NCBI GenBank assembly: GCA_007844125.1 | Contig: CM017572.1 | Coordinates: forward strand, 26,741,879-26,805,878 | Direction of reading: 5' to 3' | Source of the DNA: Sinonovacula constricta | Taxonomy: Eukaryota; Mollusca; Bivalvia; Cardiida; Solecurtidae | DNA: 64,000 bases | In this document: one piece after another, positions 50,177 through 64,000 of the stretch | Numbering within the stretch: the first letter of the stretch is position 1 | Layout of the letters: each line of letters opens with the position of its first letter | Notes under the pieces: model-generated | The model's input: only the letters and a program-made list of their open reading frames with translations | The model's database searches: none | Told to the model about the DNA's origin: nothing | Position numbers and translations under genes: made by a program

Positions 50177-53100
50177 GTCCAACTTTCACAAATCAGTATA
50201 CTTAAAGAAATCAGAAACCACGTGTTCCAAATAAAACATACTTAGCAAATCATTTCTTTCGAATAAAGTTATTAAGAATTATACAGACCATATAAGAATG
50301 TATAGAAGTGCGGAACTATCGTAGGCGCACTCAAATGTCACATACAAGATTCCCGAGGTGATTCATATATTGTAGTAAATATATTTATAATTATTTAGTA
50401 CTATCGCAGATCTTATTTGTGTAAATGATAAATAATGAGACATTACACAAATGGAGAAAAACCAACAGTTACCCCCATGAAATGAGCAGTTGGCAAAAGA
50501 ACAACTTGGGTGCTTAAACACTGTTTACCGAGGTATCCAACTTTGACGATTTTCTCTTGTTCAAAGACAGACCGGTAAATAAACGTGAGACAACAAACAG
50601 TTTGTACCGCCAGTGAAAGTAAATAACCGAGTAAAAGTACAACTAATTGAAATCATGAATATGACAATAATAAGATCAGTTCTATAAATATTATTTTCCT
50701 ATATTTATGATTTATGTTCCTGATCCAAGATAAACTCTTTTTTTTTCGCCGAGGTTCTCGTTATTTACGTTCGATCTATTTATTTCGAATAAAATGTTGC
50801 ATCAATGAAATGTGTGAAACAGTCGAAATTTTGTTTTTCGTAAATGGATATTACCAAAATGTACAATACAGAACAAGATATTACATGTAACCGTTAATGC
50901 TGTATTACACTGACTGTCTTATGTCTTACGATTTTAATCATCTGGTCATGTTATACAACATTCTGTTTTTGGACTAAACAAAGGCTTCGGTAAAGTGGAC
51001 AATAATGCTCTTGTTTTACCCTTCTTTTTCTTTATTCCCCCTTTAGACGGCGATCTCAATGTTCTCTTAAATATTGTTAGTATTGTTGTAGTCTTAGTAT
51101 AGTGGCATTTGTGATAAGAAGTGTGAAAGTGGCGAAAGAAGGGCAAAACAGACTAAATGTTTAGGAACGGGGACATTTTTAAGGCACCACATGTAGTTTT
51201 TATTTAGAAGACGCTGACGAATACTTCTTCTTAGAATTATCCTTTGTTACTCTTGTATTCTCCTTCAACAGTCAAGCGGCAATTAAAGTTATAACTTTAC
51301 TAAATAAACGTGTTATTTGGGAAATTGAATTAGGCATTGAATACTTATTTTATTTTTATTTGTTTACTTTTTTTTTTTTTTTTTTTGTGGGCATTCTTTT
51401 GGAACGTGTTGCCTGTGTCATTACATGTATATTCGTTTGTTTTGGGTTTTGTTAAGCTTTAATGACTTTTTTTGTTAAATCGTCTAAAACGACCAATCTT
51501 TCATCTGATGCTCAACAGTTATGGGTAGTTGAATGGTCGTGGATTTACATTTTCTATGATGCATACATAGTTATTACAGTTTTATCTTGGCAAAAGTTGA
51601 GATATTGTTTCAAAAAAGATTTAAATAGAAAACGAACAAACTAGACGTCTCAAATTTCAACACTATATTAAACCAACCACGATTTCAACTGATGGATACG
51701 TGACAAAAAGACTTTGTAACAACCGACTTATAATGCACAGTTTTCCAATTTGAATGTTCCAACTGCATATAATGATAATTGGGCAGTTTCTATGTATACC
51801 CAGGTCATATTATTTGTAAAGAAGACCGATCGTTTACCACGTTTTAACATTTGCTTTGATTAAAATAACCTATTCATCTATTAAGAGTTATTGACAATGA
51901 GCATTGCTTAATCTGAAAAAAATAGTGATTGGTTGTATTATTGTCTACCATTAAGAAACAAACACAAAAGAAAGAATGACCAATTACACTTTTTAAATTG
52001 TGGCAAATAATTTACATAAAATATCTAAAGATGATTTTTTTCATAAAAAATTAATTTCTTTAAATATTAAAATATTTTTTTGTTCTGTCTATTATGCCAA
52101 GTCACATACCTTTTTCTTCAATACTTATATGCGTTAGTTACAATTTATATAGTTTGTAGCTGTACAATTATTGGTCAATTTAGTTTAATAAGCATCTTCA
52201 ATCAATTAAATGTCATTGTTATTTATAGCCATTTAAGCTTTATATTCTCTTTATAATTCTCAACAAATTAAATGATAATATGCTATACAAATTTAAATAA
52301 ACAATGTCACATAATCACTATGGTGTTTATTGAAATATTGAATTTGTATTATTTATTCGACTACATGCAGTAAAATATGCATGCGGTGCATATGTGGGTC
52401 TATGCACCTGCAAATAAATTCCAATCAGCAAAGCCAGTTCAATCCATTTTGCAATACAATTTTTGGAATTTAACCTGCTATCATTAAACATAAGTGCGCA
52501 AACAAAGTAACCATCTTGGTCCAAACTATGACAAAGGAAATATGTATCAAGACAATAATCATAAAAATAATGTCAGAGAAAAACATAAAATCGTTTAGAT
52601 TTAAACCAATTAAAACAATCACATCTCAGTATGAAATAATGTGCTCAGCGGTGTGCAGTTGGCAGTACATCACAAAGTATCTAATATCAATTGTATTATT
52701 TGAAAATAAAATCCCGAGACTGAACCATACAATTTCAGGAGATTTAGCTTCATATTTTCATTTTTTACTATTTTATATGGTGTGAATCTTGGATCATTAT
52801 TAAGTTATAAAAAGATTACTGTAATCATCGATCTTTCGTTACTACGTTAGCAAGGTATTATACATATAAGTGCAGGTACAAATATTTTATTACATTACAT
52901 TATTTTTAAAACATTTATAAAAGACACACAATACAAGCATGAGGTATGGACATTTCATTCGACAAGTACTTTACAATTGACATAACCATAATTATGTAAT
53001 TGGTACAAGTACAAGTACATTGTTCATTAAAGACATTGAATATAACAGTTTTAATCGCTGTTTTTTTTAAACAGCATAAAATTGTATTTTTGTTGAGTAT

Positions 53101-55070
53101 AGGACATGCAACGTTTGGTTGAAGAATTGGCCTTGCTTAAGACTTTTTGCGTTTAAGTGCATTCTTTAAATCAGGCATACAATATTTTCCTTCCCATAAC
53201 CTTTGGGCCATGTTACCTTTAAGGAATAACATCTAACATTAGCATTTTAGAGAGAGTGTTAATTATATGTATTAAAATATGACTCTTATATGGTGCATTT
53301 TAATTACTTCTATAATATACATCACACATATCTACCTCTGCAGATACACTCAATAATCGAGTGATGTCTGTTTGTCAAGTGCACACTGAAATAAGGCAGA
53401 AAACGACTTGCAATACAATATACTGATCTGGTATCCTCGTCCTTTTAATGGTTTACAGAAATCCATTGATATTCATTGTTAAGCTCCCTATAGAGAACAT
53501 TTTCTGTGTTGTTTGTCATCAACCTCTACTTTGTAGTCTTTCTGTTACATTACACAAGTATAGAAAGTCCCAACATTTACTGCTTTTGACCTGTCAGTCG
53601 TCAAAAAGACTGACTCAGCAGCTTAAGCGATTTACAAACATTGCCTCACAATTCCTTAGTGTTTTCTTAAAGACAACCCGTGAAAGGAATATTCAGAGAA
53701 AAGAAAACAGGGGGTCGCTTTGCTGCATTTAGAAACACACGAAAACACTAGATTATTTAAGATACAAACTACCAGAATCCGACCAAACAGTCAGATAAGG
53801 AGTATGCGTTGAATGCTAGTCAAAACCTTTACAAACTGAAGGCTTCCATCTGAGGAGTGAGAAGGGTGATTGTCTACACTAATATCAGCATTCTTGTGCA
53901 ATTTTGTCTTTGTCAAATCCGCTAACCAGGTTGTGAAGATTACACATGTCAGTCAGTCATGGCTTGCTATTGACTTAAGCAGCTTGTCTTCTGTGATGTT
54001 CAAGCGTGTCTAAACTTTCATGTTTGACCAGGCGAGCCTGCACCTGCTGATTTATTTACAATTGTGAAACCCTTTCCTTTTCTTGAACAACAGTGTTTTG
54101 ACAGGAAAAAGGGAATATCCTTGCGAAGCGTTTTTTTATTATTTCAGTGGGGGTGTTCATCTTGTTTCCCGTTTACATATTCCTTCTATGGTGACGACCA
54201 GGTTGACTTACCACCAATTTTTTTGTGTATTTACCCTCACTTCCGATGACTTCCTTAACATCTTTAGCCACACAACCTAGCATTAACGCTGAACATCAAT
54301 TAGTCTTATCTGAACAACCAAATTTCTGTAATTTTTTATAATTTGTTTTTAGCGTCTGCAGCAAAATCAGTAATGCCTCTTCTTATTTTTGTCTTGTTTG
54401 TACTTTTGCCATATAAGATAGAGATTTGCACGCTGTAGTTTTTAAGGTGTTAAGCAGTCGCTATACATTTAGACAGTATACTCTTATGTTTGTGACAAGG
54501 GAAATAATACAATACTATGTCTTGTTTATCAGAGATAATTTGTATCATAAAAGGCAAAGTAAAAATATGTCAAAAACGTAAAATAAGTATATAAATTTTA
54601 AACTCACATCAGCATAACCAAAGGAAAAAAGTACAAGCACCTGCACTATCATCGCTATGGGCATTCCAGAATGTTTCGTTTCAAACATAAACACATGTTC
54701 CAAACTTGTGCATTGGAGCAGATATTTCTCCCCTTTTACCTGGGCCATTCTTTTTTAAAGGTCACCTTTGTCTCACTGAGTACTGTCGAAATATATCTGT
54801 TCCTAAATCGATTAAATTCAAGTGAAGTTTTTAATGTATATGGAACTTAATACCAATACAATTTGCACAAAATACAGTTAACCACTTGTACTACATCAGA
54901 TTGTCAAAGTTTGTTTAATTAAACACCTAAATGTACGTGGATCATTTAGGTTGATATAATTTTTAAGACCTATTTGAAGTATAACATGATCACTCTGTCA
55001 ATAGGTAAATACAATTGCAATTGTTATGTCCAATTGATTGTAATAATCAATTCATGTCATTATCGTAGCG
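50177..55070. other. Non-coding downstream part of unit B
   Basis: No gene supported. Follows unit A closely, plus the extra block at 52304-53126. Short ORFs conserved between A and B reflect recent duplication, not selection. Confidence 0.6.
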
Positions 55071-55729
55071 ATTATAAAATCATTTGACAGTAGCAATACA
55101 TTCGTAGTTTAAAATTTAAAAACAATTATAATGTTTATAGCATATGTTATCGTAATTGTATCTACTGTAGGTAGATTTAATATTTCATATATTCAAGTAT
55201 TTTTTGCATTTTTCCTTAATTAAACTCAATGTTCGTACATTCTTAGGCATCGTTAGAGGTAATATGGTGTAAAGGAATGTTATATTACTTCTGTGTTGTG
55301 TTTAATTACCTGTTACATGGCCACATCAAAGGTATTTAAAAACCAAATCAAGACATAAAACTGCGTTCCTCTTATTCTTGCAGGCCAATAGTTTTTTATA
55401 TATATAAATAAACAAATATAGCACTTGAAACGTGATCTTATCGTTGCTTTTTGTATATATGGTACATTAAAATGTATTGATCGATTTGGCAGGATCGTGT
55501 TGAGTTATTGAATGTTACCAAATGTTATGTGACGCTACGTAAGAGAAATCAAAACGTATGTTACATCTAAATAATCACTAGAATGGGTGCATTTAATTCC
55601 AAAATGACATAAATAAATTCACCCTTAACCTTAATATGAGATACAATGATAATTGACGACAAATACTGATGATTCAGTCATTTTCTAGCAAACTTATGAT
55701 AACCTCCAGTACAAAATTGAACGTATGTA
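55071..55729. other. Unique spacer between units B and C
   Basis: AT-rich, without a recognised feature. It starts right where the A/B homology stops, so it represents the original right flank of the duplicated segment. Confidence 0.5.
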
Positions 55730-55911
55730 CAACAGGAAATGTTGAACACAACTTAACATATACAACATAATGATTTTGTTGGATGTGATTAAATTTTGAT
55801 TCATTGCTTCCTTGTCAAAAAAGGCCTGATGTTGGAACTGCCGAGTATATAAATCGGTCTAAGTTCTTTTCCTAACCACTGTTGTCTCTGGTCCGAAATT
55901 CACCAAATACG
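55730..55911 (+). promoter_or_regulatory. Promoter and non-coding exon 1 of Gly-rich gene C
   Basis: TATA box GTATATAAAT at 55845-55854. The untranslated exon ends at 55911 before GTAAGCAG. AACAGGAAATGTTGAACACAAC upstream resembles the same position in genes A and B. Confidence 0.7.
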
Positions 55912-56332
55912 GTAAGCAGTAAGGTAGTTTGATTATGGGAGGATTACTTAAGAAACAATTAATTGTTTTGGAAGGCTGTTTAACATCATATTTAGGTACA
56001 TATATAAACTGAAATTTAATGACGTATTTTCAATTAAAATTTGTTTGTGTTAATTATTCTTTCTTCTCTCATATATGATATCCTATGAGTGTAATTTTAA
56101 GTTTATTAAATGTTAATTATTTATTTATTTTAAGTACATTATTTTTGTTAGTATCCAACTTTGGCCAGGTTTGATTAGTATATGTTTCAAATATCGAGTG
56201 TTTCTGTTTTATAGAAATTTTAATATGATTTTTGTATAAGTTTACACTTTTCTTAATATTCTAAAACAAAAACGATTGTTTAATTGTTAAAAATATTTTT
56301 ATTATCTAAATTTGATTTGTTTTCAGCAAAAA

Positions 56333-58930
<2,598 letters not shown>

Positions 58931-59106
58931 CCTCAGGACGGGAGGTCGGACGACGGCTTGATACACGAGTCTCCAGACGGAACTGCAATCACCTTTGATC
59001 TTAATGTACTCATCTTGGTGATAGCGTGTTTTGTAGAAACTTTTTGTACTTTTATATTGTTGGACTATACCTGTAAACTGATTGTTTTGTGCATGATATA
59101 CTTCAT

Positions 59107-59112
59107 AATAAA
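59107..59112 (+). promoter_or_regulatory. Poly(A) signal of gene C
   Basis: AATAAA within the conserved GCATGATATACTTCATAATA context, about 180 bp after the stop. Confidence 0.75.
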
Positions 59113-59276
59113 ATCTTGAAGTAAAAGATTGTATTCGTCGTATTGTTTTGATATGGTAATAATATTAAAAACTATAAGTTAAGGCCTATCTTATTTTTAA
59201 ATTTCACCAAAACATGTTTGAACAGCTAATATAAAAAAATAAATATAAGCAAATAATAATACGGTTACTTTTTAAA

Positions 59277-59780
59277 CAAGAGGGCCATGATGTCCCTATA
59301 GCTCTGATCTGAGTACCTTGTTAAACATACAACAATAGATGTTTAGGCAGATTAGAATAATTTGCAACATTATTAATAGAAAAACATCATTATGTCAATA
59401 ATTTTCAATTTGATCTAGGATGTGGATTTTGTCCAGAAAAGAAAACTTTACAAGAAGAAGTTTTACTGCACGCAAATAACTATCTACGGAAAATGACACT
59501 GACCCTTTTGGCCATGTTTTTTGGTGGATCAAAATACATTGAACAACGCCCACAGAGGACCACCCAAGGAACACATACCATTATTTCAAGTCTCTAGCTA
59601 TTTTAGTTTCTAACAGGATGATTTTCAAATGTGTACTTTATAGTGATTTATGGAATTTGGCCAGATTCTTTTAATAATTGTCATTTATAACCGCCCAAAG
59701 ATCGTGTATACCAAATATCAGAGCTCTAGTCCTTTTAGTTTATAGCAATATTTTTATTAAATTTTAAAATGATTAAATGA
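59277..59780 (+). repeat. Decayed bivalve-type repeat (GGGCCATGATG...)
   Basis: Starts ACAAGAGGGCCATGATGTCC...GATCTGAGTACC, a signature I associate with a repeat widespread in bivalve genomes, and continues with TTTTGGCCATGTTTTT and ACCAAATATCAGAGCTCTAG stretches. No coding frame remains. Units A and B do not have it. Attribution rests on memory of the motif. Confidence 0.45.
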
Positions 59781-62104
59781 ATAAAACAATCGTTGTCAGT
59801 CATGTTTTTAAAAGGTCAATTCTGATAGAGATTCATTGTTATTTACAGCCGTTTAAGTTTTATATTCTCTTTCGGGGTGTCAACGCTTAAACTGTTTTAG
59901 TATAGCAATTCGCTATCAGGTTAACCGTATAAAATACATAGCTACTTTGAAGAAAAGAATGATTAATTGTTCATTAAATGTTAAACCAATTCACTCCAAT
60001 CCGATTTCCGCTTTGATACGGTTACGTAACGCATGCAGATGCAGAAACGGGGAATGATAGTAAGCGAATGTGTCGAGAGTCACTGTCTAGTCTAATTGAG
60101 TCAGTCATTACATATCTCTTCCAAGCTGTGGTATGTGCCAACTGTAATGGCGTGTAAATGATGTACATTTAATCAGAACTCGTGTTATTTTCATTTTACA
60201 GTATATCATCAATTTCAGCAAACATAAAGCCAGCTTCTATCATTTATCTACATAGTCTTTCTTTTCTCGTAGTTTTCTTTGAACATATTGAATATCGACA
60301 AATTTCTGGCCTGCAATTTCCGCTCGACATTTTTCTCGACTTTTTAAAGTCTGATTTTGTTGTTGTTTGTTTTCATAATGTTACCAAACACACATTTACG
60401 TCACAAGATGGCATTAATCAAACAAACTATATCTTCGATCACGTTTCCTCGGCAATTTTTCTTATTCGTCAGCACGATATCGTAGAATTTTGAAATTTGG
60501 ATTTATTTCTGCCTTATGTTTTTGTCGTCCCGAATTCCAAAATACAACTCCGGAACATGATTTTCTTTCCATCTAATTATATTCTATTTACGCAAGTAAC
60601 AACCCACAGTTAACATATACAAAACTGTCCAGAGTGTTTTTTTTTATTTTGCAACAGACAAGTTTTGACTTATTAGCACGACATCTATAACATTTAACGT
60701 CGTGATTTTTTTTTCGCCTGACTATTTTGCGACATTTCTTCCATGTTTTCCACTACACAATTCAAACACCTGTGAAACGTTGTTCTCCCAGTTTTGATCC
60801 ATACGTCAAATTTTTAATTACGACAATAAAATGTAATAGAACGAAGGCACTTATCATTTTATACCGTCGTAAACATGTGTACATGTAAATGCAGCCGTAA
60901 CATCCAGTTAACCGGATACTATCCGGAAAGTGTTTTCGGTTAGCCGGATAGCAAAAAATGGTATTCGTGGACATCCCTAATTCTCTTGTATGATTCCCAG
61001 GAAACTAAATTACAATATGCTATACACATTTTAATACAAAAGTCAAATAAAGACTATGGTGTTTGTTTGTATTATTTAGTAGATTACAAACAGTATGCGG
61101 GCCATAAGTGGGATGATGCAACTGAACATAAAATTCAAACAACAAAGCAGGTTCACTAGCATTTTGCAATGCAGTTTTTGTGATTTTTACCTGTTATCAT
61201 AATACATTAGAACGCAAGCAAAGTAACCCTCTTTGTCCCGTATATGCCAAATGAAATACGTATTAAGACAATAAACATTAAACATAATGTGAGAGAAAAC
61301 CATAAGATTCTTTAGATGTCTTGAAAAGGGTCATTACGGTTAAACTTATTGAATGTTAGCACGTGGCGACAGTAAATAATCCGTTATACTAAAATTACTA
61401 TTTCACGCATGGTGTTTTGTTGTTGTTTTTGTTGTTGTTTTTTAAACTACGTAGCTTCTTAATACTATTTTAGATTACGCGCGGTCGTTTGCAATTTGTA
61501 TTGGGAACATCACGTGACAATTGTTAAAAGAACGGGCGTACAAAACTTATTCGGACATCACTAGTGTCAGCTATTTTGTTGTGTATCTGTGAAGTGAAAG
61601 CCACATGACCATTTGACGCGTCATTGAGCCGCGGACAAAAAGCCGCGGTGATTTCTTTATGTATTCTGTAAACAATCAAAAACTAGGTTTTAACCAGTGA
61701 ATGATGTGAAGTGCTTTATAGTCTAAATTATATAAGTAACGACGACAACATGCGTCTAATACTTATTTCGCGCATTGAATTATCCACGGAACTCAAAATC
61801 GATACTTGGCCTTGAAACCAATTAAGACGAGCAAATTTCAGCATGAAATGATGTGTATAGCTGTATGCAACTGGCAGGATATTTATCACATACTATCTAA
61901 TAACATCTGCAATATTTGACATGAAAATGCGAGAATTAGTCAAAACAATTCATGAGATATATCTTTATATTCTCATTTTTACTATTTTATGTATGATAAA
62001 TCTTCCATTATTATCAAGTTATAAAGAAATCATTCCTCACTACGTTTACAAGGTAGTCACTTCACAAAGTATACATATAAGTACAAATATTCATATTTTA
62101 TTGC
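59781..62104. other. Non-coding downstream part of unit C
   Basis: Partly homologous to units A and B (59820-59880 with 44050; 61010-61200 and 61800-62100 with 52280-52900), interrupted by sequence absent there (about 60000-60990). The ORF at 60182-60493 is in this extra sequence and shows no recognisable domain. Confidence 0.5.
60885..60985 (-). mobile_element. Possible hAT-type transposon end
   Basis: On the minus strand it reads TAGGGATGTCCACGAATACC, then TTTTTTGCTATCCGGCTAACC and an inverted ATCCGG(T)TAAC stretch. CAGGGATGTCC-like ends are typical of hAT elements. The other end was not found. Confidence 0.35.
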
Positions 62105-62420
62105 AGTAAAAGTGGGATCCTAAAGTTTGGACCAAATTTGTTTCTCAAAAAGAATCAAATGTTTGTTTTTGCCTGAAAAGATCTCGCAAAATGCTGATTA
62201 TTGATATTCTACATCTATGTGAAAAGTGAAGCATAACACATCACTCATCGTTATAAATAGCTGTTTCCTAACTAAGCCTCGCTGCACAGTTAGCTATTTT
62301 TAAACTAATAGAGCCACGTGACCCGTAACTTTTATCATTCGGATAATCTGCTCTGACGCCGCTGTCTTTTTTTAGCAGAAATAACAATTATGCTTATTTA
62401 TACCACCTTTAAAACATGTT
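62105..62420 (+). repeat. Dispersed repeat R
   Basis: Best partner of 34055-34400, and lies inside unit C between blocks shared with unit B, so it is an insertion relative to B. Confidence 0.65.
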
Positions 62421-63430
62421 ATATAACATTCATAAAATACAAACAATACAGACAAGAGGTATGGACCTTTTTCGACAAGTACCTACAATTGACAAAATCA
62501 TTATGTCATAAGTACAAGTATAAATATACTGTTCATTAAAAACATGATATTATGAATATAGCAGATTACATCACAATAACATATTTTTTAAAGAACATAG
62601 TAAGTATTTTTACACTTAGTGCACGTAACGCTTAACTAATTCTTCACTATTTGCGTGGTAAATAGATTTAGTTAAATTTATAAGAGTGTTCTGAGATTGA
62701 TAAATCATCAGATTATTACATTTTTGTTCAGCAGTCCATGTACAACAACTGTATGTCATATAAATAGTTACGTGCACTGTTTGGTACAAGTGTATGATTA
62801 ATTAAATTATATTGAAGAAACACATTCTTCACAACAGTCATATACTTTCCAAGACGTCATAGCCAAAAGCAGCGATCACTTTCAAAACAAAAAAGAATTA
62901 TATGTTGAGGATAGGACATGCAACATTTAGTTGACGAATTTGGCCGAGCTAAAGCCTTTGTGGTTTAGTGCACTTTTTATAATCTGGATATAGAATCTTT
63001 CCTTTTCCATGACCATTGGTTCATGTCAAGTTCAAGGATTCGTTAATAGTATCATTTTACAGAGAGTGTTAATGATATGTGCTATATAATGTGACCCTTA
63101 TGTGTGCATTTTAATTACTACCATAATATACATCACACACCTCTGCCTCTGCAGATACACTTAATAATCGAGTGATTTCTGTTTGTCAAGTGCACAGAGT
63201 CCTTCGACTGATGTTAGGCAGAAAACGACTTGCAATACAATATACTGATCTGGTATTCACGACTTCTTAATGGTCTACAAAAATCCCTTGACGTTCATTG
63301 AGGCATGTAAAGTCCCATCCAGAGTGTGTTCTTCGCCCTAAACTAAGGACAGTAGGTGCATCATTTAAAACAACAACAATATTAATAGTAGATCCAGGTA
63401 CGGGGTGCCGTATTGGTGTATTTTGATAAG
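62421..63430. other. Non-coding end of unit C
   Basis: 62440-62560 and 62900-63330 follow the order of unit B 52910-53500, confirming that unit C is a third, diverged copy. No gene supported. Confidence 0.55.
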
Positions 63431-63990
63431 TAATGGTAAGTAAGAAAAGGTCCTATAAATATTTCCACAGATATTTAAATTTAATCTACCTTTTTGACAA
63501 ACGCAAACATGGTAAATATAAATGTGACAAAAACACAGAGACGAGACATTACATACAAAAAGAAAAACTATCAGTTACCGCCTTGGAACGGTCAGTCGGC
63601 AAAAGGACCGACTGGGGTGCTTAAACCTGGTTTGTGGAGCGCTCCAACCTCGCACTTCCTGAAGGTTTTTCTATCAAACAAACAGTGTAAATATAAATAT
63701 CCCGTCAAAGTGAAACAGCTAAAAGTAGGCACCTACATCGGGAGATAAAACAGATACAATGAACTTATATACATACATAATATCCAGCAATAAAATTAAC
63801 TGTCAACATATGTACAGTATGTTCAGTAGATAAAAGCCTCGGCAACCTAAAAATTTCAAACGAGAGAGTAGTTTGAAATAAAATAGCCTAAGCGCTGATA
63901 TATAATAAGAACAAATAAAACAGACCAAGCGCTGATATATAATAAGAACAATTAAATGATGTCATACAATGCTATGACGTCATATACCAA
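63431..63990 (+). mobile_element. Short element with hairpin core, long form
   Basis: Contains AAAGGTCCTATAAATATTTCC, AACACAGAGACGAGACATTAC and the intact core GGTCAGTCGGCAAAAGGACC with arms CAGTCGG and CCGACTG. Near its end GCGCTGATATATAATAAGAAC occurs twice in tandem, and a TGACGTCAT lies close to the window edge. Boundaries are uncertain. Confidence 0.65.
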
Positions 63991-64000
63991 AAAGTGTAGA

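Larger units (their letters stand above)
46081..55070 (+). repeat. Tandem duplication unit B
   Basis: Second copy of the A unit. It carries about 820 bp (52304-53126) missing in A but present in a diverged form downstream of gene C, so A has the deletion. Homology ends at about 55070, after CGATTATAAA, where unique sequence begins. Confidence 0.9.

Overview
The window looks like a stretch of an AT-rich molluscan, most probably bivalve, nuclear genome. Supporting signs are intron-containing genes with canonical GT/AG junctions, TATA boxes and AATAAA signals, dense microsatellites, tRNA-derived SINEs, a repeat starting GGGCCATGATG of a type I associate with bivalve genomes, a multi-peptide neuropeptide-type precursor, and glycine-rich secreted proteins resembling the shematrins of pearl-oyster shell. 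I cannot name the species. No rRNA, functional tRNA, CRISPR or bacterial features were seen.

Region 1 (1-17 kb). One intact gene (984-2087) encodes a secreted precursor: signal peptide, an 8-cysteine spacer, then at least six peptides of the form [FY]G-x-[LV]-...-[FW]F-amide cut out at KR sites. Downstream lie three decayed copies of the same locus as DNA-level duplications. D1 (about 4.6-9.2 kb) holds a recognisable pseudogene. D2 (about 9.4-13.0 kb) holds a far more decayed one next to a SINE. D3 (about 14.7-16.9 kb) keeps only flanking sequence. The array also carries a 3 x 129 bp tandem repeat and a roughly 246 bp perfect palindrome built on a (TA)n core.

Region 2 (17-38 kb). I find no convincing gene. 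The stretch holds microsatellites, an old non-coding duplication (17.6-18.2 / 22.1-22.8 kb), several SINE copies from two tRNA-derived families (one with an exact 13 bp target-site duplication), copies of a short element with a hairpin core, and a dispersed repeat near 27, 34 and 62 kb.

Region 3 (38-64 kb). Three tandem, same-strand, five-exon genes (A 38.1-41.6, B 46.2-49.8, C 55.8-59.1 kb) encode secreted Gly-rich proteins of 358, 362 and 268 aa. Each has a TATA box, a non-coding first exon, three coding introns all in phase 1, a long Gly-rich exon holding a conserved KRIIIIKGG segment, and a tiny last exon completing a C-terminal KK[YN]Y. A and B are near-identical results of a recent duplication of about 8.15 kb whose breakpoint is visible near 46,080. 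C is an older paralogue. The basic-tyrosine tail and composition suggest shematrin-like shell-matrix proteins; this is inference. All duplications, homologies and exon models were judged by eye, without alignment tools or expression data.
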